A stretch of 48,707 nucleotides of DNA from Lachnospiraceae bacterium. GTDB lineage: Bacteria > Bacillota > Clostridia > Lachnospirales > Lachnospiraceae. Position 1 is the stretch's first letter. Every line of letters begins with the position of its first letter. The stretch spans positions 1 through 48,707 of the forward strand of contig JAJQIL010000066.1 in NCBI GenBank assembly GCA_021199235.1, read 5' to 3'. This document shows positions 16,356 through 25,009 of this stretch, in pieces. Both the position numbers and the translations under genes were made by a program. The notes under the pieces are model-generated. The model made no database searches. It was not told where the DNA came from and worked only from the letters and a program-made list of their open reading frames with translations.

Positions 16356-17951
16356 ATGTATCGAATCTTAATCGCTGATGATGAGGGTCTCATGCTGGAA
16401 TCCCTGAAAACAATGATTCTCGGACAATACAGCGACCGCTGCGAGCTGGAAACAGCCAAGACCGGCCGGGTTGTGATTGAAAAGACGGAAAGCTTTCATC
16501 CGGATATCGTCTTTCTCGATATTCAGATGCCCGGCATCAACGGCATTCAGGCCATGAAGGAGATCCGCAAGTCCAACAGCACTGCCCTCTTTTATATCAT
16601 TTCCGCCTACGACAAATTTGATTACGCGAAAGAGGCCATTGACCTTGGTGTAGAGAAATATCTGACAAAGCCGATCTCCCGCAAAACGATTCTTGCCACC
16701 GTGGAAGAAGCGATGCAGAAGGTGGATCACAACCGGGCGCTGCGCAGCTCCCAGCTGCAAATTCAGGAAAAGCTGGAGATCATCGTGCCGGTCGTAGAGC
16801 AGAGCATCATCACCAATCTGCTCTTCCAGACAGAAATGCAGGACGTCGGTTACTATCTGCAGCTTCTGGATATCAGTGAAAGCTATGGTTCCATCCAGAT
16901 TGTCCAGTTCGGCACCGAATACGATAACGGCAAGCTGGTCAGTCCTGTGCGGATGAGTGTGCAGGCACAGGATTTTTATCCGGAATTCCGAACACTGGTC
17001 AAGGATTCCCTCAACTGTCTGGTAGGACCCGTGATGTCCAACCGCATCGTGCTTCTGATTCCTCATCAGGACGAACAGATTTCCTATGAGAACCGCATCC
17101 GCATCGTGGAAAACGCCAGACAGCTGGCCGCACAGCTGGAGGAACAGCTGAACGCCAGATTCCGCATCGGCATCGGCCGGGTACACAAAATGGAAGATAT
17201 CCAGCTCTCCTACCGCGAAGCGCTGCGCTCTTTAAACAACAGCAAAAGCCATGTCATCCACATTGACGACCTGCAGTCCGGCGGCGTCTACGAGCAGGAG
17301 TTTCCGGAAGAGACCGAACGGCGTCTCTTTCGTTTTCTGGAGTCCGGCAACACCTCCGCGATGCTGGCTGAGCTGAATCTGTTTTTTGACTGGATGATAC
17401 AGCATTATCCGGACGACCGCGGAAACATCTGCCTGAAGGTGCTCGAATACATCATACAGGCGGAAAAGATCGCGTTCGAATCCGGCACCGTCAACTACAA
17501 TTTCAGTGACCGGAAAGAATATCTGGCTACTGCCATCTCGTTTACCGATTATGAATCTCTGCGGCGCTGGTTCGCAGAAAAAATGGCAGCCGCCTGCGAC
17601 ACCATCCACGACTACCGCGAATCCCAGTCCAACTCGGTCGTCAAAAAGGCGCAGAACTACATAAGGGAAAACTACAGCCACGACATTTCCCTTGACGACG
17701 TCTCCCGCGCGGTCAACATCAGCCCCTATTATTTCAGCAAGGTGTTCAAGGAGGAATCCGGCGAGAACTTTATCGAATACCTGACGCGCGTGCGTGTGGA
17801 AAAGGCAAAGGAACTGCTTCAGGATCCGGACTTAAGTATCAAAATGATCAGTTCCCTGTGCGGTTATTCCGATCCGAATTATTTCAGCCGGCTATTCAAA
17901 AAACAGACAGATATGACGCCGCGCGAATATCGGATGAGCCTGCAGGGATAA
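16356..17951 (+). CDS. Response regulator with AraC-type DNA-binding domain, YesN family
   Basis: A 531-residue regulator. The receiver domain (1-~120) has acidic residues Asp8-Asp9, phosphorylated Asp55 in IVFLDIQMPG, and Lys105 in LTKPIS. A long central region (about 130-410) has no motif I can name. The C-terminal ~100 residues form two AraC helix-turn-helix units: DISLDDVSRAVNISPYYFSKVFKEE and SIKMISSLCGYSDPNYFSRLFKK (shown in parts). AAAGGAG precedes the ATG. Partner is the upstream kinase; the likely target is the divergent sugar ABC operon. A separate lipoprotein sugar-binding gene follows about 90 nt downstream. Confidence 0.92.
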   Translation: MYRILIADDEGLMLESLKTMILGQYSDRCELETAKTGRVVIEKTESFHPDIVFLDIQMPGINGIQAMKEIRKSNSTALFYIISAYDKFDYAKEAIDLGVEKYLTKPISRKTILATVEEAMQKVDHNRALRSSQLQIQEKLEIIVPVVEQSIITNLLFQTEMQDVGYYLQLLDISESYGSIQIVQFGTEYDNGKLVSPVRMSVQAQDFYPEFRTLVKDSLNCLVGPVMSNRIVLLIPHQDEQISYENRIRIVENARQLAAQLEEQLNARFRIGIGRVHKMEDIQLSYREALRSLNNSKSHVIHIDDLQSGGVYEQEFPEETERRLFRFLESGNTSAMLAELNLFFDWMIQHYPDDRGNICLKVLEYIIQAEKIAFESGTVNYNFSDRKEYLATAISFTDYESLRRWFAEKMAAACDTIHDYRESQSNSVVKKAQNYIRENYSHDISLDDVSRAVNISPYYFSKVFKEESGENFIEYLTRVRVEKAKELLQDPDLSIKMISSLCGYSDPNYFSRLFKKQTDMTPREYRMSLQG

Positions 17952-18042
17952 ACATAATGCTGACGATTATCGCTGCGGTAATTTACAGTATTCCGGATTC
18001 TCTTCGGTGATATGCAAAGATAAGGATAAAGAGGTGTCGACA

Positions 18043-19239
18043 ATGTACAGAAATCCTGTTGATGCAGGTTTAAGCAATATATATTTTCATACTTCTAAAT
18101 GCAAAATAATATTCGGAGGAAAAGCAGCCGACACGTACTCCACAGAACCGAAAATAAATCTGTGGCGACTGCGCAGCCTTGCGCTGCTTCTTCTGATGAC
18201 CGCCTTGCTGCTCTCCTTAAGCGGCTGTTCCGAGCAGGAACCCGTCACAGAGACGGAACAGTCCGAGACCGAGGAACGCCTGCAGATCGGCTTAAGCTTT
18301 GACTCCTTCGTAATCGAGCGCTGGCTGCGCGACCGCGATATGTTTGTTTCCACTGCCCAGAGCCTCGGCGCGGATGTAAATGTACAGGTGGCAGGCGGCG
18401 ACAGCGAAGAACAGATCTCACAGATAGAATACTTTATCCAGAAAGAAATGGACGTCATCGTCATTATCGCTGTCGACGGAGACGCATTAAAGGACGTTGT
18501 AAACGAAGCCATCGACAGCGGCATCCGGGTCATCTGCTATGACCGGCTGATCCCCGACGTGGATGCTGATCTGTACATCTCCTTTGACAACTTTGAAGTA
18601 GGTGTACTGATGGCGAAAGCGCTGATCAACGCCTGCCCGGACGGCGGAGAAATCTTCGCCATCTACGGCTCTCCGACTGATCTGAATGTCACCGATGTCG
18701 AAGACGGCTTTACCTCCACCTTAAAAGGCAGCGGCCTTGAAATCGTCTACTCCGCCTACTGCGACAACTGGCTCGCCGAGCTCGCTTTCGACTATGTAAA
18801 CGAAGGTCTGGAAGTCTCGCGCGACATCGTGGCGGTCATGTGCGGCAATGACGACCTCGCCAGCCAGGCCATCAAGGCACTCTCCGAAAACCAGCTTGCC
18901 GGTCAGGTCACTGTCGTCGGCCAGGACGCCGAACTCTCTGCCTGCCAGCGGATCGTCGAAGGGACACAGGAAATGACCGTCTACAAATCCGTGGAGGAAC
19001 AGGCCATGGTCGCAGCGACTCTGGCGGTCGCGCTCGCCCGCGGCGAAGACATCACCTCTGATTCCTGCGCCTACCCGGTCACCGAGACCGTCACGTCCGG
19101 CTCTTTTGAAGTGCCCTACTACAAGCTGGATCCGGTGGCTGTGACAGCGGAAAATATCGACGAGGTCATCATCGCCGGCGGATACCATTCACGGGATGAC
19201 GTGTACCTGAATATCCGCAAGGAGACAGAAACCGAATAA
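18043..19239 (+). CDS. Sugar-binding lipoprotein, ChvE/XylF-like
   Basis: A ~398-residue type I binding protein anchored as a lipoprotein: hydrophobic stretch SLALLLLMTALLLSLSGC with the lipobox Cys, then an acidic linker and the fold LQIGLSFDSFVIERWLRDRD, IIAVDGDALKDVVNEA, VICYDRLIPD, YISFDNFEVG and VVGQDAELSACQRI. These match the transporter's own binding protein, so the two are paralogues. No permease is adjacent. It may feed the transporter at 9353-12098 or sharpen sensing by the upstream two-component system. I chose ATG 18043 after AAAGAGGTG; this leaves an unusually long ~45-residue stretch before the signal helix, so the start could be wrong. Confidence 0.85.
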   Translation: MYRNPVDAGLSNIYFHTSKCKIIFGGKAADTYSTEPKINLWRLRSLALLLLMTALLLSLSGCSEQEPVTETEQSETEERLQIGLSFDSFVIERWLRDRDMFVSTAQSLGADVNVQVAGGDSEEQISQIEYFIQKEMDVIVIIAVDGDALKDVVNEAIDSGIRVICYDRLIPDVDADLYISFDNFEVGVLMAKALINACPDGGEIFAIYGSPTDLNVTDVEDGFTSTLKGSGLEIVYSAYCDNWLAELAFDYVNEGLEVSRDIVAVMCGNDDLASQAIKALSENQLAGQVTVVGQDAELSACQRIVEGTQEMTVYKSVEEQAMVAATLAVALARGEDITSDSCAYPVTETVTSGSFEVPYYKLDPVAVTAENIDEVIIAGGYHSRDDVYLNIRKETETE

Positions 19240-19347
19240 CGCCAATCTGAATCGTTACAATCGTTCTTGCTTATTATACAACTTTGTGGTAAGCTTTCCA
19301 CAGTTACATGTAATGTTTTTAAATGCAATTTTCAAGGAGGACGCAGC

Positions 19348-21066
19348 ATGAGTACAAAAAGACTTCCGATAGGAGTGGAGGATTTTGCGGACTTTCATCG
19401 AATGAATTATTACTATGTTGATAAAACAGGTTTTATAAAAGAACTTCTGACTAATCCTGGTAAGGTAAATCTTTTTACACGCCCCCGCCGATTTGGAAAA
19501 AGCCTGAATATGAGTATGCTCAAATATTTTCTTGAAATAGATACGGATCAGAGTCTGTTTGATGGTCTTTCTATCTCAAAAGAAGCCAAACTGTGTGAAT
19601 CCTTTATGGGCCAGTATCCCGTGATCTCCATCAGTCTGAAAACCGCCCATGGGAACAGCTATGAGTTTGCAAAAAACGAACTCTGTACAATTATTGCAAA
19701 AGAAGCGTTAAGATTTCCATTTTTATTAACAAGCGAAAAACTGACAGGCAATGAAAAAAAATTATATGAGCAGCTGGTCAGGGTCGACGACTCATTAAAA
19801 AGCACCTTTGCCATGTCCGAGTCTACAATCACCGGCAGTCTGAATACCTTATCCCGGCTTTTGGAAAAACATTATGGCCGGAAAGTGATCATTCTGATTG
19901 ATGAATACGACGTGCCTCTGGCAAAAGCGAATGAACACGGCTACTATGACAAGATGATCGTTCTGATCCGAAATATGTTAGATGCCGCTTTAAAAACGAA
20001 CGACAGCCTGTTTTTTTCGGTAATGACAGGCTGCCTCAGGGTTTCAAAAGAAAGTATCTTTACCGGATTGAACAATCTGAAAATATACTCCCTTCTGGAC
20101 GCGGAATGTGACGAACAGTTCGGCTTTACTGATGCGGAAGTACGTGAAATGCTGGACTATTATGGACTTTCCGAGTACTACGATACTACAAAGGAATGGT
20201 ATGACGGATACAAAATATCCAATGCATATGTATATAATCCGTGGGATGTCATCAACTGGTGCAACCAGTTACTGAACAGTCCAAATAAAAGACCTAAGAG
20301 CTATTGGAAAAACTCCAGCGGTAATGAAGAAGTAAAAAGATTCATCCGCTGCATGGGCAGCGGTGTAACCAAAGCTCAGATTGAACGTCTGATTGCCGGT
20401 GAAACCGTGCAGAAAAAAATCGAAGAACAGTTGACCTATAATACAATATACGATAACGTGGAGAATTTGTGGAGCCTTCTTTTCGCGACCGGATACCTGA
20501 CTCCAGGCGAACTGCCATCCGGAAATCTGGTTCGTCTTAAAATTCCAAACAACGAAGTCCGAGAAATCTTCAGCGAATTTATTCTGGACTTATTTGAAGA
20601 AAAAGTGGCAGAAGACGGCACTTTAGTGACAGAATTCTGCACTGCACTGAAGAATGGTGATACAACCGATGTCGAGCGGGTGTTCACAAAGTGTATGGGA
20701 AAGACGATCAGTATCCGCGATACCACTGTCAGAAAAGAATTTAAGGAAAACTTTTATCACGGCCTGATCCTTGGAATTATGTTCTATAAAAGCGACTGGG
20801 GCGTCAGCTCAAATGGAGAAGCGGGCGACGGATTCTATGACATTCAGATTGAAATCGAAGAGGAAGGCATCGGTATTATCATCGAGGTGAAATATGCGGA
20901 AGGCGGGAATCTGAACGCAGCATGTAAGGAAGCTCTGGATCAGATTAATAAAAATAATTATACCGCTGAACTGAAAGAGGATGATATGCATAAAATTCTC
21001 AAATACGGCATTGCCTGCTATAAAAAGCAATGCCAGGTCGTTATGGAAAAAGAAGTCTGGTATTAA
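19348..21066 (+). CDS. AAA-ATPase-like protein with C-terminal PD-(D/E)XK nuclease domain
   Basis: A 572-residue protein of the family common in Bacteroidetes and Clostridia that joins an AAA-ATPase-like domain (PF09820 type) to a PD-(D/E)XK domain (PF08011 type). Walker A is the variant RPRRFGKS at 45-52; Walker B is LIDEYD near 183-188. Near residue 498 begins YDIQIE and at ~511-515 IIEVK, the nuclease core; the carboxylate-Lys set appears intact. Members are often multicopy with unknown function, possibly mobile. AAGGAGG lies just upstream of the ATG. Its codon and base use looks more AT-rich than its neighbours, a hint of transfer. It is flanked by a sugar-binding gene and a LysR gene with no evident link. 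Confidence 0.8.
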   Translation: MSTKRLPIGVEDFADFHRMNYYYVDKTGFIKELLTNPGKVNLFTRPRRFGKSLNMSMLKYFLEIDTDQSLFDGLSISKEAKLCESFMGQYPVISISLKTAHGNSYEFAKNELCTIIAKEALRFPFLLTSEKLTGNEKKLYEQLVRVDDSLKSTFAMSESTITGSLNTLSRLLEKHYGRKVIILIDEYDVPLAKANEHGYYDKMIVLIRNMLDAALKTNDSLFFSVMTGCLRVSKESIFTGLNNLKIYSLLDAECDEQFGFTDAEVREMLDYYGLSEYYDTTKEWYDGYKISNAYVYNPWDVINWCNQLLNSPNKRPKSYWKNSSGNEEVKRFIRCMGSGVTKAQIERLIAGETVQKKIEEQLTYNTIYDNVENLWSLLFATGYLTPGELPSGNLVRLKIPNNEVREIFSEFILDLFEEKVAEDGTLVTEFCTALKNGDTTDVERVFTKCMGKTISIRDTTVRKEFKENFYHGLILGIMFYKSDWGVSSNGEAGDGFYDIQIEIEEEGIGIIIEVKYAEGGNLNAACKEALDQINKNNYTAELKEDDMHKILKYGIACYKKQCQVVMEKEVWY

Positions 21067-21099
21067 AATACGGCTTAGCAGAAAGTGAGGCCACAGGAT

Positions 21100-22005
21100 A
21101 TGACACTTACACAGCTTCTCTACGCAGTTACAATCGCGGATATGAAATCCATGAATAAGGCAGCAGCCGCGCTCTATGTCTCGCAGCCGGCGCTCTCAGC
21201 GGCGATCCGGGATCTGGAGGACGAGCTCCATATCGAGCTGTTTATCCGCTCCAACCGGGGAATTATGATCACACCGGAAGGTACGGAATTCCTGCGCTAT
21301 GCCAGACAGATGTCCGAACTGCGGCGCATGATTGAGGAGCGTTACGCCGGAAAAGAGATGAAAAAGACATTCAGTGTTTCCACCCAGCACTATTCCTTTG
21401 CAGTGGAAGCCTTTATCGAACTGGCCAAAAAATTCGGCATGGATGAGTATGAGTTTGCGATCCATGAGACGAAGACCGGAGAAGTGATCGAGAACGTGCG
21501 CAATTACCGCAGTGAGATTGGTGTGCTGTATTTAAATGATTTCAATGAGAAAGCCCTGCGGAAGATTTTCCAGGAAAATGAAGTCGAGTATTCTTTTCTG
21601 TTTCAATGCGGCATCTCTGTCTATTTAAGCCAGTCGCACCCGCTGGCAAATAAAGAGCGGATTTCTTTTGACGAGTTAAAGCCCTACCCCTGCCTGTCCT
21701 TTGAACAGGGCGAAAAAAATTCCTTTTATTTTGCAGAAGAGGTCTTAAGCACCTGTGAGTACAGCCAGATCATCAAGGCAGACGACCGCGCAACCATGCT
21801 GAATCTGATGGTCGGACTGAACGGCTACACACTCTGCTCCGGCATCATCTGTGAAAAGCTGAACGGCGAGCAGTATATGGCGATCCCGCTTGATACCGAC
21901 GACACGATGAATATCGGCTATATCAAGCGGAAGGGAATGCCCTTAAGCCTGCTCGGCGAGCAGTATCTGGAGTTGCTGAAAGGATACAGGAAATATGTGA
22001 TCTGA
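21100..22005 (+). CDS. LysR-family transcriptional regulator
   Basis: A 301-residue regulator: N-terminal winged helix (MTLTQLLYAVTIADMKSMNK..., AALYVSQPALSAAIRDLE as the helix-turn-helix) and a C-terminal effector-binding region of the periplasmic-binding type. A GTG at 21085 is possible, but ATG 21100 matches the usual family start. The effector and target are unknown. It is not divergent from a target, the usual LysR layout; instead it converges on sufU with only 6 bp between the stop codons. It could act on the upstream AAA gene or elsewhere. Confidence 0.88.
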   Translation: MTLTQLLYAVTIADMKSMNKAAAALYVSQPALSAAIRDLEDELHIELFIRSNRGIMITPEGTEFLRYARQMSELRRMIEERYAGKEMKKTFSVSTQHYSFAVEAFIELAKKFGMDEYEFAIHETKTGEVIENVRNYRSEIGVLYLNDFNEKALRKIFQENEVEYSFLFQCGISVYLSQSHPLANKERISFDELKPYPCLSFEQGEKNSFYFAEEVLSTCEYSQIIKADDRATMLNLMVGLNGYTLCSGIICEKLNGEQYMAIPLDTDDTMNIGYIKRKGMPLSLLGEQYLELLKGYRKYVI

Positions 22006-22011
22006 ATTTTT

Positions 22012-22434
22012 TTACTCCTCCAGCATCTCGTTCATTGTGCGCCAGCCAAGCATGGCGCATTTCACACGCGCCGGCATATGGGCGATATCCTGCAGGGCTC
22101 CGGCTTCTTCAAGTTCGTCGAGTTCTTTCTCGCTGATCTCCCCGTGGATCATCCGTTTGAAGATGTCGGCGAGGCGCTTCGCTTCCTCAGTGGATTTTCC
22201 GATGATCAGATCGAGCATCATATCCGCGGACGCCTGAGAGATGGCGCAGCCGTCGCCGACAAAGGAACCATCCACGATCTTGCCGTCTTCCACCTTCAGA
22301 TGCAGGAAAATGTCATCTCCGCAGCTCGGATTGACGCCCTCGAGCACCAGATTGGCGCCTTCCAACTCATGCTTATGGCCCGGATGCTGATTGTGATCGA
22401 TCAGAATCTCGTTGTAAAAGGTCCTATTCTCCAT
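22012..22434 (-). CDS. sufU: SufU, zinc-dependent sulfur acceptor for SufS
   Basis: A 140-residue IscU/NifU-like protein of the SUF system in Gram-positives. The Zn ligands Cys38, Asp40, Cys63 and Cys126 are all present (NPSCGDD, GDGCAIS, RVKCAMLGW), and the ~20-residue insertion before the third Cys that marks SufU versus IscU is present. It takes persulfide sulfur from SufS and passes it to SufBCD. Its start overlaps the end of sufS by 11 nt, with AAGGAGGG inside sufS, so translation is coupled. It is the last gene of sufCBDSU. Confidence 0.95.
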   Translation of the reverse strand: MENRTFYNEILIDHNQHPGHKHELEGANLVLEGVNPSCGDDIFLHLKVEDGKIVDGSFVGDGCAISQASADMMLDLIIGKSTEEAKRLADIFKRMIHGEISEKELDELEEAGALQDIAHMPARVKCAMLGWRTMNEMLEE

Positions 22435-23662
22435 ATCCCATGACCCTCCTTACCTGTCCCAGCGCTTCCGTGAAACGCAGAATTTCTTCTTCTGTATTGT
22501 AAAACATCAGGCTGGCTCTGGTCGTGGAGCCGACCTTCAGCTGCTGCATCAGCGGCTGTGCGCAGTGATGTCCGGCGCGCACAGCGATCTTCGACGCGCT
22601 TAAAATTTCAGAAATATCATGCGGATGAACGCCGTCCACCGTGAATGTGAGGATTCCGTGGTGCTCTGCCGGATTCTCGCTTCCAATGATGTGCACGCCT
22701 GGAATCTCTTTCATGCGCTCATAAGCAAATGCGGTCAGCGCCTGTTCCCGCTCTTCGATCCAGTCAAATCCAAGCCGCTGCATGTAGCGGATGGCCTCGG
22801 CCAGTCCGACGGCTCCGCCCGCGTTTACTGTGCCGGCTTCAAACTTGTGCGGAAGCTCCGCATAGGTCACCTTGTCGCGGGTAACGGACTCGATCATCTC
22901 CCCGCCGCTTAAAAACGGCGGCATCTTTTTCAACCATTTCTTTTTCGCATATAAAACGCCAATCCCATCGGGAGCGAGCATCTTGTGACCCGAAAACGCA
23001 AGAAAATCGACATCCAGCTTCTGTACGTCAACCGCCATGTGCGGCACACTCTGCGCACCGTCCGCTACGATCACGATCCCCCGCTCATGACAGACTTCGG
23101 CAAACCGATGGATGTCATTTTCCCGGCCGAAGACATTGGAAACCTGTGTGATCGCGACCAGCCGTGTACGCTCGTTAAGAACGGCGCAGAGCATTTCCTC
23201 TGTAAAGGTTCCGTCGTCCGCGCATTCCAGATAGACCACCTTCGCGCCCGCACGCTCCGCTGCCTGCCTCCACGGAAGCATGTTGCTGTGATGCTCCGCG
23301 ATACTCACCACAACCTCATCCCCCGGCTGAAACAAAATGCTGCCAAGACTGTACGCCACCAGATTCAGACTTTCCGAAGCGTTCCGCGTGAAAATGATCT
23401 CCTCCGTACTTGCTGCGTGAATAAAGTCTTTCACTGTTTTACGCGCATCCTCATAAGCCTCCGTAGCTTCCTCGCTTAAGGGATACAGACCGCGAAATGG
23501 GTTCGCGTTTTTCTTCTCATAAAAGTCGCGGACCGCGTCCAGTACCTGCACAGGCTTCTGCGAAGTCGCCGCGTTGTCCAGATACGCATAATCCGTGTTT
23601 TGAAGCAGGGGAAAATCCCTGCGGATGTCCTCTATATTCCATTTTTCCGTTGCTGTCGCCAT
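22424..23662 (-). CDS. sufS: SufS, group II cysteine desulfurase
   Basis: A 412-residue PLP enzyme that frees sulfur from cysteine as a persulfide for Fe-S assembly. PLP contacts: His124 (AEHHSN), Asp201 region (VADGAQSVPH) and the Schiff-base Lys227 in FSGHK. The persulfide Cys367 sits in RAGHHCAQP, the short-loop group II form that needs SufU. The start ATG 23662 follows AAGGGA; an upstream ATG at 23680 has no ribosome site. The 103-nt gap to sufD holds a small hairpin. Confidence 0.95.
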   Translation of the reverse strand: MATATEKWNIEDIRRDFPLLQNTDYAYLDNAATSQKPVQVLDAVRDFYEKKNANPFRGLYPLSEEATEAYEDARKTVKDFIHAASTEEIIFTRNASESLNLVAYSLGSILFQPGDEVVVSIAEHHSNMLPWRQAAERAGAKVVYLECADDGTFTEEMLCAVLNERTRLVAITQVSNVFGRENDIHRFAEVCHERGIVIVADGAQSVPHMAVDVQKLDVDFLAFSGHKMLAPDGIGVLYAKKKWLKKMPPFLSGGEMIESVTRDKVTYAELPHKFEAGTVNAGGAVGLAEAIRYMQRLGFDWIEEREQALTAFAYERMKEIPGVHIIGSENPAEHHGILTFTVDGVHPHDISEILSASKIAVRAGHHCAQPLMQQLKVGSTTRASLMFYNTEEEILRFTEALGQVRRVMGYGE

Positions 23663-23686
23663 GGATGGTTTTCCCTTCATTTGTAT

Positions 23687-23731
23687 GATGCCAGGGTCGA
23701 AGCACAAAGTGCGGAGAAATCCGTTGGCATC
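23687..23731 (-). promoter_or_regulatory. Intra-operon hairpin between sufD and sufS
   Basis: GATGCCA (23687-23693) pairs perfectly with TGGCATC (23725-23731), enclosing GCAC-AAA-GTGC (23702-23712). There is no minus-strand T tract, so it is likely an mRNA stability or processing element rather than a terminator. Confidence 0.4.
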
Positions 23732-23765
23732 ATCTATTGTAATTACTTTTGTCAAAAAAATATAA

Positions 23766-24986
23766 TCAGCCCAGATACCCCTGCACGAGCTCCTGCGTTT
23801 TCTCATCCACTATCCCGCTGCAGATGGCATCGATCCGCGCCCGCGCCATCATCTCGTAGATCTCTTCCTCAGCAATCCCGCGTGAGGACAGATAGAACAA
23901 CAGCGCTTCATCCAGTTTACCAATCGTCGCGCCGTGGTTGCCTTCCACATCCTCCTCCTCGCAGAGGATCAGCGGAACCGTGCGGTTAATGACGTTGTCC
24001 GAAAAGAGAAGCACATCCTCTTTTTCATCGCCTTTCGCGCCCACCGAGCCATTGCGGAAGTCAATCGTGCCCCGGAACAGCTTCTGCGATTCGCCGCGCA
24101 GTACGCCGGACACGTCCATGCGGCTGGTGGTCTTCGCACCGGTATGATAAGCCAGATAATTCAGATCCAGCTTTTCTTTTTTATCAAGCAGATAGCCGAC
24201 CTTGCTCTCCAGAGAGCTTGCTTTCGCACCGAGATCCGTGCGCATTCCCATATAGGTATCTCCGCCGCCAAGCACAACCTGTACCGTGTCAATAAGAGCA
24301 TCTTCCCCACAGTCCGTGCCGACGTCATTAAGAAACGTAAAGTTCTCCGGCAGACGCTGGATCTGTACCAGATGAACCTTCGCGCCCTTTTTAGCGGAAA
24401 TCTTCGTCTGGATTGCGGCAAAGCCGGAAAGCTTCGAATCCGAAACGGTTGGGTACTCTGACTGTTCACAGCCAACTCTGTCATCAGCTGCTGTGTTGCC
24501 CGGCTTAGAGCCATTCGTCTCATCATCCGTTAACTTTCCATGAGCAGAATCCATATCTGCCCCGCGAAAATCCATGATCACTGTGATCTCGCTGTCTTCC
24601 TCCGCACAGATACCGATGAGGTCTTGCGCCGGGGCATCCGGCTCATACGTAAAATGCAGGCGTACCGGCGCGCTTTCCTTCACACCGGCCGCAATCGTCC
24701 AGGTATGAAGGTCTGTCGGATTTTTTGCCATCAGTTGATCCATGTCCGCGCCCATACCGCCCGGAATCTGAAGAAGCTCTGCAGACAACGTACCAGCATC
24801 AGGCTGTTTTTTGTTGTCACAATTCCAGACATCGCGGCTTATCACCTGCTTTTCTATTGTTTCCGGCGTCTCGTCCTCCATCCTTCCGGCCTGTAAGGCA
24901 GGTACGCCTTTTACGGTGGCTTCATTTACATGCAGCCAGTTCCAGGTCGGGGCGGGCAGCCGGTTGATCGTCATATCCATTTCCAT
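23766..24986 (-). CDS. sufD: SufD, Fe-S assembly scaffold subunit, with low-complexity insert
   Basis: A 406-residue SufB/SufD-family protein forming the SufBC2D scaffold. The family C-terminus is clear (DLNYLAYHTGAKTTSRMDVSG, LLFSDNVINRTVPLILCEEEDVEGNHGATIG in parts, with the His-Gly of NHGATIG, and LFYLSSRGI). N-terminal sequence is divergent, as is usual for SufD. Residues ~141-188, between RGADMDSAH and GFAAIQTKI, are a Asp/Ser/Gly/Thr-rich stretch that interrupts the beta-helix region and is not expected in the family. ATG 24986 follows AAGGAGA; a GTG one codon upstream is also possible. It lies 23 nt after sufB. Confidence 0.9.
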   Translation of the reverse strand: MEMDMTINRLPAPTWNWLHVNEATVKGVPALQAGRMEDETPETIEKQVISRDVWNCDNKKQPDAGTLSAELLQIPGGMGADMDQLMAKNPTDLHTWTIAAGVKESAPVRLHFTYEPDAPAQDLIGICAEEDSEITVIMDFRGADMDSAHGKLTDDETNGSKPGNTAADDRVGCEQSEYPTVSDSKLSGFAAIQTKISAKKGAKVHLVQIQRLPENFTFLNDVGTDCGEDALIDTVQVVLGGGDTYMGMRTDLGAKASSLESKVGYLLDKKEKLDLNYLAYHTGAKTTSRMDVSGVLRGESQKLFRGTIDFRNGSVGAKGDEKEDVLLFSDNVINRTVPLILCEEEDVEGNHGATIGKLDEALLFYLSSRGIAEEEIYEMMARARIDAICSGIVDEKTQELVQGYLG

Positions 24987-25009
24987 CACAATTCTCCTTT
25001 GAATAATCC

